Assembly (NCBI RefSeq): GCF_016702655.1
Contig: NZ_JADJDO010000040.1
Coordinates: 186,001-250,000, forward strand
DNA length: 64,000 bases
Direction: 5' to 3'
Source of the DNA: Ideonella sp.
Lineage (GTDB): Bacteria; Pseudomonadota; Gammaproteobacteria; Burkholderiales; Burkholderiaceae_C
Of this stretch, positions 32,688 to 41,879 are shown one piece after another; the first letter of the stretch is position 1, and each line of letters opens with the position of its first letter. The notes beneath the pieces were generated by a model. It saw nothing but the letters and a program-made list of their open reading frames with translations, did no database searches and was not told where the DNA came from. The position numbers and the translations under genes were made by a program.

Positions 32688-34664
32688 TCAGCCCGGGTCG
32701 GTAGCGGCCGACTCGACGCTGTCGGTCGGCAGCGTCGCCGTAGACGCTGCGGCCGGCTGCCGGCCCTGCAATGCCTGGCGGCCCTGCTGCAGCGCGCGTT
32801 CGAGCTCGCGCAGCGTCAGCCCGAGGCCGCGCCCGTAGCGCTGCACGATGGTTTGCAGCGCAGCGCCGGCCCTGTCGGCATCGAGTTGTGTGATCGCGTC
32901 GACGGCTTCGTTGGCGGCGCTCGCCACCAGGCGCAGCAGGTCGGCATCGCCTTCGGGCTGGCGAACGGGCCGCTGTGGTGACAGGCGCCGGATCATGTGA
33001 ACCACATCGTCGGCAAGCCCCCAATGCCGCGCCACCGCGATGCCCAGCGTCTCGAGATCGACACCGAGCACCGCGAAAGCGGCGCCCTCCTCGGTCATGG
33101 GCGCGCCTTCGTGCTCCGCGCGTCGGTGTTCGCCCCTGGGGCGGCCCGGCGGGCCCGTGCCGGGCGCGCCAAGGTCGGTGTCGCCGGCGTCGATGGGCTG
33201 CATGAGCGCGGCAATCTGCGCCGCGTCGTGTCCAAAGTGGTACTGCACGAGCAGGCGGCCGAGGTTCTGCAGTGCAGCGATCAGGTACACCGCCTCGCCG
33301 TCGTAGCCCGCCGGCCGCAGCGCCTGGGCGGTGTGGCCGGCCAGGCGCACGCGGTCCATGCATTGCTTGAGCGCCGCGGCGTCGGCCTCGCCGAGCGGCC
33401 CCGGCCACGCGCGCAGGGCTGCTACGGCCTGGCGCACGCCTTTTACGCCAACGAGGGCCAGGCAGCGGCGCATCGTCAGCACCGGGCCGTTGCCTGCAAC
33501 CTGTGTGCCCCGCACCTGGGCCGAGTTGACCTGGCGCAGCAGCTCGAAGCTGAGCGCCAGGTCGCGCAGGATGCGCTCGCTCGTCTCGGTGGCATGGCGT
33601 GCCTCGAGCTTGGTCAGCCGCGCAGCGAGCAACCCGACGCCGGGCAGCGCCGGCAGGTGGCCGACGCCGTGCAGGCGGTCGAGCAACAGCGCCAGGGGTC
33701 CGCCGCCACCCTCGGCCGCGGCCGTGCGCCAGCCGTCGAGCGCGCGCAGCAGGCTGCGCGCAGCGAGGTAGCGCTGGCGCGGCTGGCGGTCGGTGGCGCG
33801 GTTGACGATCGCGCGCAGCGCCTCGGCGACCGGCTGCGTCGTGCTCCACGGCAGGCGCACGGTCTCGCGGCCTTGCGGCGGCAGGCGCGCGACGACGCGT
33901 CCGGTATCCGCCTCGTCGAGCGCCGGCGCGCCGGCGAGCAGCTGGTGCAGCAGCAGCCCCACGCAAAGCACGTCGCGCTCGGCACCCTCGCGGCGGGCGC
34001 GCAGATGGCCAGGGTCGAGCACGCTGGCCAGGGGCAGGCCGGGCTCGAGAGCAAATGCGCCTCCGAGCCGACCCTTTGCTTCGTCCGCCCCCCGAGGGGG
34101 TTGAGAAGCGTTCGCGTGGCCGAACGTTTCCGCAAGCGCGCCGAAGGCGGTTTCGGCGAGCGTCGACTCGACGACGATGTCGAGCGCCGCCACGCGCAGC
34201 TGACCGCGCTCGTCCACCAGCAGGTGGTGCAGTTGGAGGTCCTGGTGCACCGCGCCAGCCTCGTGCGCGAAGGCCAGGCCTTCGAGTGCCTGACAGGCGA
34301 GGCCGATGAGCTCGGCGTGCGGCGCGCGCGGTCGCGCCTGCAGCCACTCGGCGAGCGTCACGCCCAGACCGCGCTCGACGGCAACATAGGGCCACTGGTC
34401 GTGGACTCCGATTTCCGTTGCCGGTGCGAGGTTCGGATGATGCAGGCGCGCGCCCAGGCGCGCCTGATGCAGCCAGGCCTCGAGCGCGGCGCCATCGACC
34501 GGGCGCACGCGCGGCAGGTGCAGCATGGTCTCGCGCCCGACGGTCGGATCGAAGGCGAGCCAGGCCATGGTCGCGCTGCTCTTGCCGAGCAGCTGGCTCA
34601 GCGCGAAGCGGCCGAATGCGCGCGTCGGCTTGGGCTTGCTCGCAGGAGGGACGATGGCGGCCAT
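32688..34664 (-). CDS. pseudokinase-HDOD protein
   Basis: The 658-residue paralogue of the downstream kinase-HDOD protein. The kinase fold is recognisable but catalytic residues are lost: the beta3 Lys is His49 (RETMLHL), HRDLKPSN reads HQDLQLHH (Asp142 kept, Lys and Asn lost) and DFG reads ALD. A HDOD domain follows from about residue 380. Two stretches of dispersed repeats lie inside the gene in frame (33099-33158 and about 34085-34103). It probably acts as a regulatory or scaffold partner of the active kinase. The start at 34664 is chosen because upstream sequence is non-native. Confidence 0.85.
   Translation of the reverse strand: MAAIVPPASKPKPTRAFGRFALSQLLGKSSATMAWLAFDPTVGRETMLHLPRVRPVDGAALEAWLHQARLGARLHHPNLAPATEIGVHDQWPYVAVERGLGVTLAEWLQARPRAPHAELIGLACQALEGLAFAHEAGAVHQDLQLHHLLVDERGQLRVAALDIVVESTLAETAFGALAETFGHANASQPPRGADEAKGRLGGAFALEPGLPLASVLDPGHLRARREGAERDVLCVGLLLHQLLAGAPALDEADTGRVVARLPPQGRETVRLPWSTTQPVAEALRAIVNRATDRQPRQRYLAARSLLRALDGWRTAAAEGGGGPLALLLDRLHGVGHLPALPGVGLLAARLTKLEARHATETSERILRDLALSFELLRQVNSAQVRGTQVAGNGPVLTMRRCLALVGVKGVRQAVAALRAWPGPLGEADAAALKQCMDRVRLAGHTAQALRPAGYDGEAVYLIAALQNLGRLLVQYHFGHDAAQIAALMQPIDAGDTDLGAPGTGPPGRPRGEHRRAEHEGAPMTEEGAAFAVLGVDLETLGIAVARHWGLADDVVHMIRRLSPQRPVRQPEGDADLLRLVASAANEAVDAITQLDADRAGAALQTIVQRYGRGLGLTLRELERALQQGRQALQGRQPAAASTATLPTDSVESAATDPG
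33099..33158. repeat. dispersed repeat, family B copy 2, inside the pseudokinase gene
   Basis: About 80% identical to 59979-60036. It encodes PPGRPRGEHRRAEHEGAP in the pseudokinase, in the same frame as the micro-ORF PPGRPKGEYRSAQHEGTP upstream of rlmD. It forms a linker within the HDOD region. Confidence 0.75.
34085..34103. repeat. repeat fragment inside the pseudokinase gene
   Basis: CCGCCCCCCGAGGGGGTTG matches, on the opposite strand, the C-run/G-run core of the 84-bp tandem repeat at 38832. It encodes a short linker (SQPPRGADEA) between kinase-like subregions. Confidence 0.5.
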
Positions 34665-34892
34665 GAAGCGTCGGGCTGGAAGAGGCAACGCGGAGATGCA
34701 GACTTGTGCCTCCGATTGGAGCCCAGACCGGGGCGCGAGCATGCCGGGATCAGGCCCGCCAATGGCACACAGTTCTGGCATCGGACTCTGGCATGCGATT
34801 GGATGGGCGCGCCGGGGCGCCGACCCCTACGGTCATGAGGCGCAGGCCTTTGTGTCAGAATTCTGCGCAGCCGCTTCCCGCGAGGATTTTCG

Positions 34893-35222
34893 ATGAGCAG
34901 TGAATTGATCAAGCATGTTTCCGACGCGTCGTTCGACGCCGACGTCCTGAAGTCCGGAGCGCCGGTGCTGGTGGACTACTGGGCCGAGTGGTGCGGCCCC
35001 TGCAAGATGATCGCGCCCATCCTCGACGAGGTGGCCAAGGATTACGGCGCACGCCTGCAGATCGCCAAGATGAACGTCGACGAAAACCGCGAGGTTCCGG
35101 CCAAGTTCGGCATCCGCGGCATTCCGACGCTGATGCTGTTCAAGGACGGGCAGCTCGCGGCGACCAAGGTCGGCGCCTTGTCCAAGGCCCAGTTGACCGC
35201 CTTCCTCGACGGTCATCTATAA
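34893..35222 (+). CDS. trxA: thioredoxin
   Basis: General cytoplasmic disulfide reductase. The 109-residue protein has the active site WCGPC (Cys34, Cys37), cis-Pro in GIRGIPTLMLF, and normal length. GAGG upstream is the ribosome-binding site. It is divergent from the kinase genes. Its stop codon TAA lies within the -10 hexamer assigned to rho. Confidence 0.98.
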   Translation: MSSELIKHVSDASFDADVLKSGAPVLVDYWAEWCGPCKMIAPILDEVAKDYGARLQIAKMNVDENREVPAKFGIRGIPTLMLFKDGQLAATKVGALSKAQLTAFLDGHL

Positions 35223-35223
35223 T
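35193..35223 (+). promoter_or_regulatory. promoter of rho, within the end of trxA
   Basis: -35 TTGACC (35193-35198) and -10 TATAAT (35218-35223) with a 19-bp spacer. The -10 contains the trxA stop codon (35220-35222). Transcripts would have a leader of about 200 nt before rho. Confidence 0.6.
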
Positions 35224-35277
35224 CTGCATCCGAAGCGCGGGAGCCGTCGCCACGAGCCGGTTCCCGTCGATGCAGAT
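35222..35277 (+). promoter_or_regulatory. nested inverted repeats at the rho leader
   Basis: Outer arms ATCTGCATC (35222-35230) and GATGCAGAT (35269-35277) match perfectly; inner arms CGGGAGCC and GGTTCCCG (about 35237-35264) match at seven of eight positions. On trxA read-through RNA the full hairpin can form; on RNA from the rho promoter only the inner one. rho is autoregulated in other bacteria, so this may matter. Confidence 0.45.
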
Positions 35278-35427
35278 CGAGGCCGCCACGCCCGGATTCG
35301 GCGCGTAGGCCCGGCCCCCAACTCCACACCATTCGACGGCTTCGCCGCCGTGCGTTGAACTGCAGCCGCGTCGCGGCGGCAGGTGCCGCGCCAGCCGGCG
35401 CCGGCCTACCAGAACGGGACCTCCCCC

Positions 35428-36693
<1,266 letters not shown>

Positions 36694-36708
36694 CACGCTC
36701 TCGACGGC

Positions 36709-36714
36709 TATAAT
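36709..36714 (+). promoter_or_regulatory. -10 element of rpmE
   Basis: TATAAT, 90 nt before the rpmE ATG and just after the rho stop. The -35 side is poor (CTGACA at only 13 nt spacing). Confidence 0.55.
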
Positions 36715-36804
36715 CACAAGCTTTTTCCGCGCATGGCAAGTGCTGCAAGGGGTTTGCAGTGGCTGTCGACAAACCGCGCGCGCGGCGCGCTCAAAGGATC
36801 GATC

Positions 36805-37059
36805 ATGAAAGAGGGCATCCACCCCGCGTACCGCGAAGTCTGCTTCGTGGACCTGTCCAACGGCTTCAAGTTCGTGACCCGCTCCTGCGCGCAGACGCGC
36901 GAGACGGTCAAGATGGATGACGGCCGCGAGCTGCCGCTGTTCAAGCTCGAGTCGACGAGCGAGTCGCACCCCTTCTACACCGGCACCCAGAAGAGTGTCG
37001 ATTCGCTCGGCGGCCGGGTCGAGAAGTTCCGCAACAAGTTTGCCCATCTCAAGAAGTGA
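36805..37059 (+). CDS. rpmE2: 50S ribosomal protein L31 type B
   Basis: The 84-residue protein begins MKEGIHPAYREVCFVDLSNG and has SESHPFYTGTQK, the type B pattern. The zinc-binding CxxC of type A L31 is absent. Type B proteins can replace the zinc form under zinc limitation in other bacteria; here there is no zinc-uptake operator seen. It follows rho. Confidence 0.95.
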   Translation: MKEGIHPAYREVCFVDLSNGFKFVTRSCAQTRETVKMDDGRELPLFKLESTSESHPFYTGTQKSVDSLGGRVEKFRNKFAHLKK

Positions 37060-37083
37060 TGCGCGGGCAATAGCCCGTCGAAC

Positions 37084-37110
37084 GAGGCAGCCGCGGCTGC
37101 CTCTTTTTTT
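37084..37110 (+). terminator. intrinsic terminator after rpmE
   Basis: Perfect stem GAGGCAGCC-GC-GGCTGCCTC (37084-37103) followed by seven T's. This is a textbook terminator. The next gene's ATG is only 7 nt after the T-run. Confidence 0.93.
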
Positions 37111-37116
37111 GCGTGC

Positions 37117-38826
37117 ATGATGCGCAACGGTCAGCACGAGCAGCACACACCCACCGTGGAAACGCCCAACCCGGCCCTGGTCACCGAGCGCGAGGCGCAA
37201 CGCCTGCCCCGAGCCTGGCTGCTGCTGCTGTGCGCCGTGTACGTGCTGCCGGGCCTCTTCGGGCGCGACCCGTGGAAGGCGGCCGACATCACCGCCTTCG
37301 GCTACATGCAGAGCATCGCCGAGGGCCGCAGCCCCTGGCTTGCGCCGACCGTGGGCGGGCTGCCGTCCGAGTCCGCGTTGCTGCCCTACTGGCTCGGCGC
37401 GGCCGCCATCAAGGCCCTGGGGCCATGGGTCGGCGCGCCGATCGCGGCCCGCCTGGCGTTTGCGCTGCTGCTCGCGCTGGTGCTGGTGCTGACCTGGTAC
37501 GCCACCTATCACCTGGCGCGCACCGATGCCGCGCAGCCGCTGCCACTGGCGTTCGGCGGCGAAGCGCATGCAGTCGACTACGCGCGTGCGATCGCCGACG
37601 GCGCGCTGCTGGCGCTGATTGCGTGCCTCGGGCTGCTGCAGCTCGGTCATGAGACGACACCGGAGCTGGTGCAGCTCTTCGCGGCCTCGCTGTTCCTGTT
37701 CGGCCTTGCGCTGAGCGCGTTTCGCGCCCTGCCCGCTGCGCTGGCGGTGCTGGCCGCCTTGCCCGTCCTCGCCGCGAGCGGCGCGCCGAGCATGGCGGTC
37801 GCACTGGGCGCGGTCGGCATTGTCGCGAGTGCCGGCTCGGACAGCGAGCGGGCGCGCCGCCACACTGGGTGGATCGTTGCCGCGCTGGCGTTGGCCGCCG
37901 CGCTTGCCACCATCATCGACGCGTGGGCCTGGCGTGCCGTGGGCTTGGGTTCGCTGCAGCAGGTCGGGTCGCTCGCGCGCCTGCTGCTCTGGTTCACCTG
38001 GCCCGCCTGGCCGCTCGCGCTGTGGACCCTGTGGCGCTGGCGGCGTCAGCTGCAGCGGCGCCACATCTCGGTGCCGCTGGGATGCGCCGCGGTGGGCGTC
38101 GCAGCCAGCGTGGTCATGGGTTCGTCGGACCGGGCGCTGATGCTCGCGCTACCGGCCCTCGCGGCCCTGGCCGCGTTCGCGCTGCCCACGCTGCAGCGCG
38201 GCACGGCCGCGGCGATGGACTGGTTCTCGGTACTCTTCTTCAGCAGTGCAGCAATCGCGCTGTGGGTCATCTACCTCTCGCTGCAGACTGGCGTGCCGTC
38301 CAAGCCCGCAGCAAACGTCTTCAAACTCGCACCCGGCTACCCGGTCCGGTTCTCGGCCTTCACTTTCGCGCTAGCCGCGCTGGCCACCCTGGCCTGGTTC
38401 GGCCTCGTGCGCTGGCGCACCGGGCGCACGCGTCACGCGCTGTGGAAGAGCCTCGTGCTGCCAGCGAGTGGCGTCGCCCTGTGCTGGCTGCTCGTGATGA
38501 CGCTGATGCTGCCGCTGGCCGACTATGCGCGCAGCTATCGGGTGCAGATCGAGCGCATCGCGCTGCATGTACCGCCCGGCGCCTGCGTGCTGACACGTGG
38601 CCTGCCGCGGGCGCAGCTTGCCGCGCTCGAGCACTTTGGCAACTTCCGGCCCGACGCGAATGCGCCACTGTCCACCCGGCGCTGCGACTACCTGCTCGTG
38701 CTGGAGACGCGCCAGCGCCCGCGGCGCGACTGGCCGGGTTGGGAATATGTCGCGACGGCGCGTCGGCCTACCGACCGCGAGGAGGCGACTGCCGTTTACC
38801 GGCGTGTCCGCCCTGACGGCGGTTGA
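37117..38826 (+). CDS. ArnT/PMT-like integral membrane glycosyltransferase
   Basis: The 569-residue protein has about twelve predicted membrane segments. An early loop GRDPWKAADITAFGYMQSIA resembles the acidic catalytic loop of GT-C glycosyltransferases of the ArnT/PMT type, which use lipid-linked sugars. A C-terminal soluble part follows. The acceptor is unknown. The start lies just 7 nt downstream of the rpmE terminator, so the promoter or start is unclear; a downstream GTG (37156) is the alternative. Confidence 0.75.
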   Translation: MMRNGQHEQHTPTVETPNPALVTEREAQRLPRAWLLLLCAVYVLPGLFGRDPWKAADITAFGYMQSIAEGRSPWLAPTVGGLPSESALLPYWLGAAAIKALGPWVGAPIAARLAFALLLALVLVLTWYATYHLARTDAAQPLPLAFGGEAHAVDYARAIADGALLALIACLGLLQLGHETTPELVQLFAASLFLFGLALSAFRALPAALAVLAALPVLAASGAPSMAVALGAVGIVASAGSDSERARRHTGWIVAALALAAALATIIDAWAWRAVGLGSLQQVGSLARLLLWFTWPAWPLALWTLWRWRRQLQRRHISVPLGCAAVGVAASVVMGSSDRALMLALPALAALAAFALPTLQRGTAAAMDWFSVLFFSSAAIALWVIYLSLQTGVPSKPAANVFKLAPGYPVRFSAFTFALAALATLAWFGLVRWRTGRTRHALWKSLVLPASGVALCWLLVMTLMLPLADYARSYRVQIERIALHVPPGACVLTRGLPRAQLAALEHFGNFRPDANAPLSTRRCDYLLVLETRQRPRRDWPGWEYVATARRPTDREEATAVYRRVRPDGG

Positions 38827-38831
38827 CGCGG

Positions 38832-38999
38832 GCTCATGAGTCAACGAAGGGCCGCTCCCGAGTTGACTCAACCTCCTCGGGGGGCGGCGGCGGGCCTTTG
38901 CCGCCGCCTGGGGGCGCTCATGAGTCAACGAAGGGCCGCTCCCGAGTTGACTCAACCCCCTCGGGGGGCGGCGGCGGGCCTTTGCCGCCGCCTGGGGGC
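38832..38999. repeat. tandem duplication of an 84-bp repeat unit
   Basis: Two copies, 38832-38915 and 38916-38999, differ by one base. Each holds the inverted repeat TGAGTCAAC/GTTGACTCA, the run CCTCGGGGGG and the hairpin GGCGGCGG/CCGCCGCC. The length is a multiple of three and both copies begin at CTCATGAG, which has ATG on both strands. The pair lies between the glycosyltransferase gene and the end of phoR. Confidence 0.95.
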
Positions 39000-39003
39000 G
39001 CTC

Positions 39004-40344
39004 TCAGGCGGCGTCGGCGGCAAGCTTGCGCGGATCCGGCGCAGGCTCCAGGTAGCGCACGCGCGTGGCCGGCAGGACGATGCGAAACACCGAACCCTTG
39101 CCGGGTTCGCTGCGGATCTCCAACTCGCCGCCGTGGCGCTGCGCCACGTGCTTGGCAATCGACAGGCCGAGCCCGGTGCCGCCGGTGTCGCGCGAGCGGC
39201 TGCTGTCGACGCGGTAGAAGCGCTCGGTCAGGCGCGCGTGATGTTCGCGCTCGATGCCGATGCCGGTGTCGGTAACCGACAGCTCGCCGGCGCCATCGGG
39301 CCGCACCTGCCAGGCGACGGTGATCCGGCCGCCGTCGGGCGTGTAGCGCACCGCGTTGTTGACGAGGTTGCCGATCGCGCTCGCGAGTTCGTTCTCGTTG
39401 CCCGCCACCTGGACTGCATCGTCGCGCTCGAACTGCAAGGTGTGCCGCCCGGCCGACAACGCTGCCGCGTCGACTTCGGCCTGTGCGAGCAGGCGCCCGA
39501 TCGCGATCCAGCGATCGGCCGGGGGCCGCGGGCTGCCTTCCAGGGTGGCCAGCGTCAGCAGGTCGGCGACCAGCGTCTGCATGCGCGCCGCCTGCTGCCC
39601 CATCAGCAGCAACACGCGCCGGCGCTCGACCTCCGAAAGGGGCAGATTGGCCAGGGTCTCGATGAAGCCTGCCAGCACCGTCAGCGGCGTACGGATCTCG
39701 TGCGAGACATTGGCGACAAAATCGCGCCGCATCGCCTCGGCCTGCTCGCGCGCGGTGATGTCCTGCGACAGCACGAGCTTCTGGTCGTCGCCATAGCTGC
39801 GCACCAGCACGGACAGCGTTCCCCGGCCGCGCGGCTCGGGGAATGTCACCGACTCTTCCCAACGCCCCTGCTGCAGGTAGTGCACGAATGCCGGCGCGCG
39901 GACCAGGTTCGTGACCCGTTGGTCGCGGTCGCGCTGCGGATCGAGCCCGAAGTGCTCGGCGGCGACGGCATTGCACCACTCGATGCGGTCGTTCGCACCG
40001 AGCAGCAGGAAGCCGTTGGGCGAGGCCTCCATCGCGGCGAGAAACTGTGCCAGCCGCCACTGCTCCTGCTGCGCGATGCGCTCATGCGTGCGCAAAGCGC
40101 GCTCGGCAAAGTAGGCGATCTCGCCCCAAAGGCCGGCGTCGCGCGGGGCGTCGCGATCAGACGGGTGGTTCAGCCAGCGCAGCACGCGCAGCCCGCGCGC
40201 GGCGTCGGCCGCTGCCGCGCACGCCGCGCCGATGGCGCCGCCGAACAGGACCGAGAGTGCCGACGTCGAGATCAGCGAAGCCGCTGCGCCACCCAGCAGC
40301 ACCGCCATGACGACGATCGCGGCGCGCCCGCTCAGCCAGCCCAA
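39004..40344 (-). CDS. phoR: phosphate regulon sensor histidine kinase PhoR
   Basis: The 446-residue membrane kinase senses phosphate status through PstSCAB-PhoU. It has N-terminal membrane segments (AAIVVMAVLLGGAAASLI), a PAS domain, HisKA with the phospho-accepting His in FVANVSHEIRTPLTVLAG, and an HATPase domain with NLVNNAVRYTPDGG and GLGLSIAKH. It follows phoB by 21 bp. Confidence 0.96.
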   Translation of the reverse strand: MGWLSGRAAIVVMAVLLGGAAASLISTSALSVLFGGAIGAACAAAADAARGLRVLRWLNHPSDRDAPRDAGLWGEIAYFAERALRTHERIAQQEQWRLAQFLAAMEASPNGFLLLGANDRIEWCNAVAAEHFGLDPQRDRDQRVTNLVRAPAFVHYLQQGRWEESVTFPEPRGRGTLSVLVRSYGDDQKLVLSQDITAREQAEAMRRDFVANVSHEIRTPLTVLAGFIETLANLPLSEVERRRVLLLMGQQAARMQTLVADLLTLATLEGSPRPPADRWIAIGRLLAQAEVDAAALSAGRHTLQFERDDAVQVAGNENELASAIGNLVNNAVRYTPDGGRITVAWQVRPDGAGELSVTDTGIGIEREHHARLTERFYRVDSSRSRDTGGTGLGLSIAKHVAQRHGGELEIRSEPGKGSVFRIVLPATRVRYLEPAPDPRKLAADAA

Positions 40345-40365
40345 GGGCCTGCTCCGGCCTTGCGA

Positions 40366-41067
40366 TCAGGCGGGCTCGACCCGCGCATGCTGCGTGATGC
40401 GGTAGCCGGCGCCGCGCGAAGTCTCGATCATGCGCGCGCGATTCACCGGCACCAGCGCCTCGCGCAGGCGCTTGACATGGACGTCGACGGTGCGCTCCTC
40501 GATGAAGACATGGTCGCCCCAGACGCGGTAGAGCAACTGGGCCCGGCTGTGCACCCGCTCGGGGTGCGTCATCAGGAAGTGCAGCAGCCGGAACTCGGTC
40601 GGGCCGACCTTGACCTCCCGCCCCTCGCAGGTGACGCGCCGCGTCGCCGGATCGATCACCAGACCATCGAGCTCGACCTGTTCGTCCAGCGCCTGCGGCG
40701 CGCGCCGCCGCAGCACGGCGCGGATGCGCGCCAGCAACTCGCTGGTCGAGAACGGCTTGCTCAGGTAGTCGTCGGCGCCGGCGTCGAGGCCGGCCACCTT
40801 GTCGGCCTCCTCGGCGCGCGCGGTGAGCAGGATCAGCGGCAGCTCGCGCGTGCGTGCATCGGCGCGCCAGCGTCGCGCCAACGCCAGCCCCGACTCGCCG
40901 GGCAGCATCCAGTCCAGCACCACCAGGTCAGGCAGCGCACGCGACACCTCGTCGTGCGCCTGGGCCGCCGTCGTTGCCAGCGTGACCTCGTGGCCGGCAT
41001 GGCGCAGGTTGATGGCAATCAGCTCGGCGATCGCCGACTCGTCCTCGACCACGAGCACGCGGCTCAT
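40366..41067 (-). CDS. phoB: phosphate regulon response regulator PhoB
   Basis: The 233-residue OmpR-type regulator binds Pho boxes when phosphorylated at Asp52 (LVVLDWMLPGESG). The receiver includes the acidic pair VVEDE near the start and Lys in YLSKPFS. The C-terminal winged helix contains FRLLHFLMTHPERVHSRAQL and RTVDVHVKRLRE. Confidence 0.97.
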   Translation of the reverse strand: MSRVLVVEDESAIAELIAINLRHAGHEVTLATTAAQAHDEVSRALPDLVVLDWMLPGESGLALARRWRADARTRELPLILLTARAEEADKVAGLDAGADDYLSKPFSTSELLARIRAVLRRRAPQALDEQVELDGLVIDPATRRVTCEGREVKVGPTEFRLLHFLMTHPERVHSRAQLLYRVWGDHVFIEERTVDVHVKRLREALVPVNRARMIETSRGAGYRITQHARVEPA

Positions 41068-41089
41068 CGAACGCTCCTCGAAGGTGGCA

Positions 41090-41797
41090 TCAGCGCGTCA
41101 TCGACTCGACGGCTTCGATCGGATTGTGGCGGACATCCGTGCCCTTGACGATGTAGATGATCTGCTCGGCGATGTTCTTCGCATGGTCGCCGACGCGCTC
41201 GATGGCCTTGGCGACGAACACCAGATCGATGCTCGCCGAGATCGTGCGCGGGTCTTCCATCATGTAGGTGATGAGCTTGCGCAGCAGGCCGTCGAACTCC
41301 TCGTCGATCGCATTGTCCTGGCGGATGACCTCGAGCGCGCGCGCCGTATCGAGGCGGGCGAAGGCATCGAGCGCCTTGCGCATCTGCGCGATCGCCAGCT
41401 CCGACTCGAAGGCGAGGTCGTTCACGGGCAGGCGCAACCGACTCGAGACGCCGGCATCGACCAGACGCTGCACGGTGCGTGCAACGCGCGCCGCCTCGTC
41501 GCCGACGCGCTCCAGGTTGGCGATCGTCTTCGAGACGGCGATCAGCAGGCGCAGGTCGCGCGCGGTGGGCTGGCGCCGGGCGATGATGGTCGAGAGCTCG
41601 CGGTCGATCTCGACCTCCATCGAATTGACCCGTTCCTCCTGCACCAGCACCTGCGCGGCGACCTCGCCACTGAAGTGCGTCAGCGCATACACCGCCTGCG
41701 TGACCTGGGCCTCGACGAGGCCGCCCATCTCGAGGACGCGGTTCGAGATGTCGCTCAGTTCGGCGTCGAACTGGGTGGAAATGTGCTTGTCGTTCAT
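41090..41797 (-). CDS. phoU: phosphate transport system regulator PhoU
   Basis: The 235-residue helical protein transmits the state of the Pst transporter to PhoR. It has two PhoU repeats, each with a metal-binding-type motif: NLERVGDEAARVAR and IERVGDHAKNIAEQIIYI. The ATG at 41797 begins MNDKHISTQFDAEL. It is 82 bp from pstB. Confidence 0.97.
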   Translation of the reverse strand: MNDKHISTQFDAELSDISNRVLEMGGLVEAQVTQAVYALTHFSGEVAAQVLVQEERVNSMEVEIDRELSTIIARRQPTARDLRLLIAVSKTIANLERVGDEAARVARTVQRLVDAGVSSRLRLPVNDLAFESELAIAQMRKALDAFARLDTARALEVIRQDNAIDEEFDGLLRKLITYMMEDPRTISASIDLVFVAKAIERVGDHAKNIAEQIIYIVKGTDVRHNPIEAVESMTR

Positions 41798-41879
41798 CGT
41801 TGCTCTCCCATGCCCGCTTGCGCGCATCGCGTCGGGTTGCAGTCTGCCACCGGCGCGCCGGTACCGCCGGGACGGCACC

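Noticed and set aside
34085..34103. CCCCCCGAGGGGG as a terminator
   Set aside because: It lies within a coding region, lacks a U-tract, and matches the repeat core at 38832.
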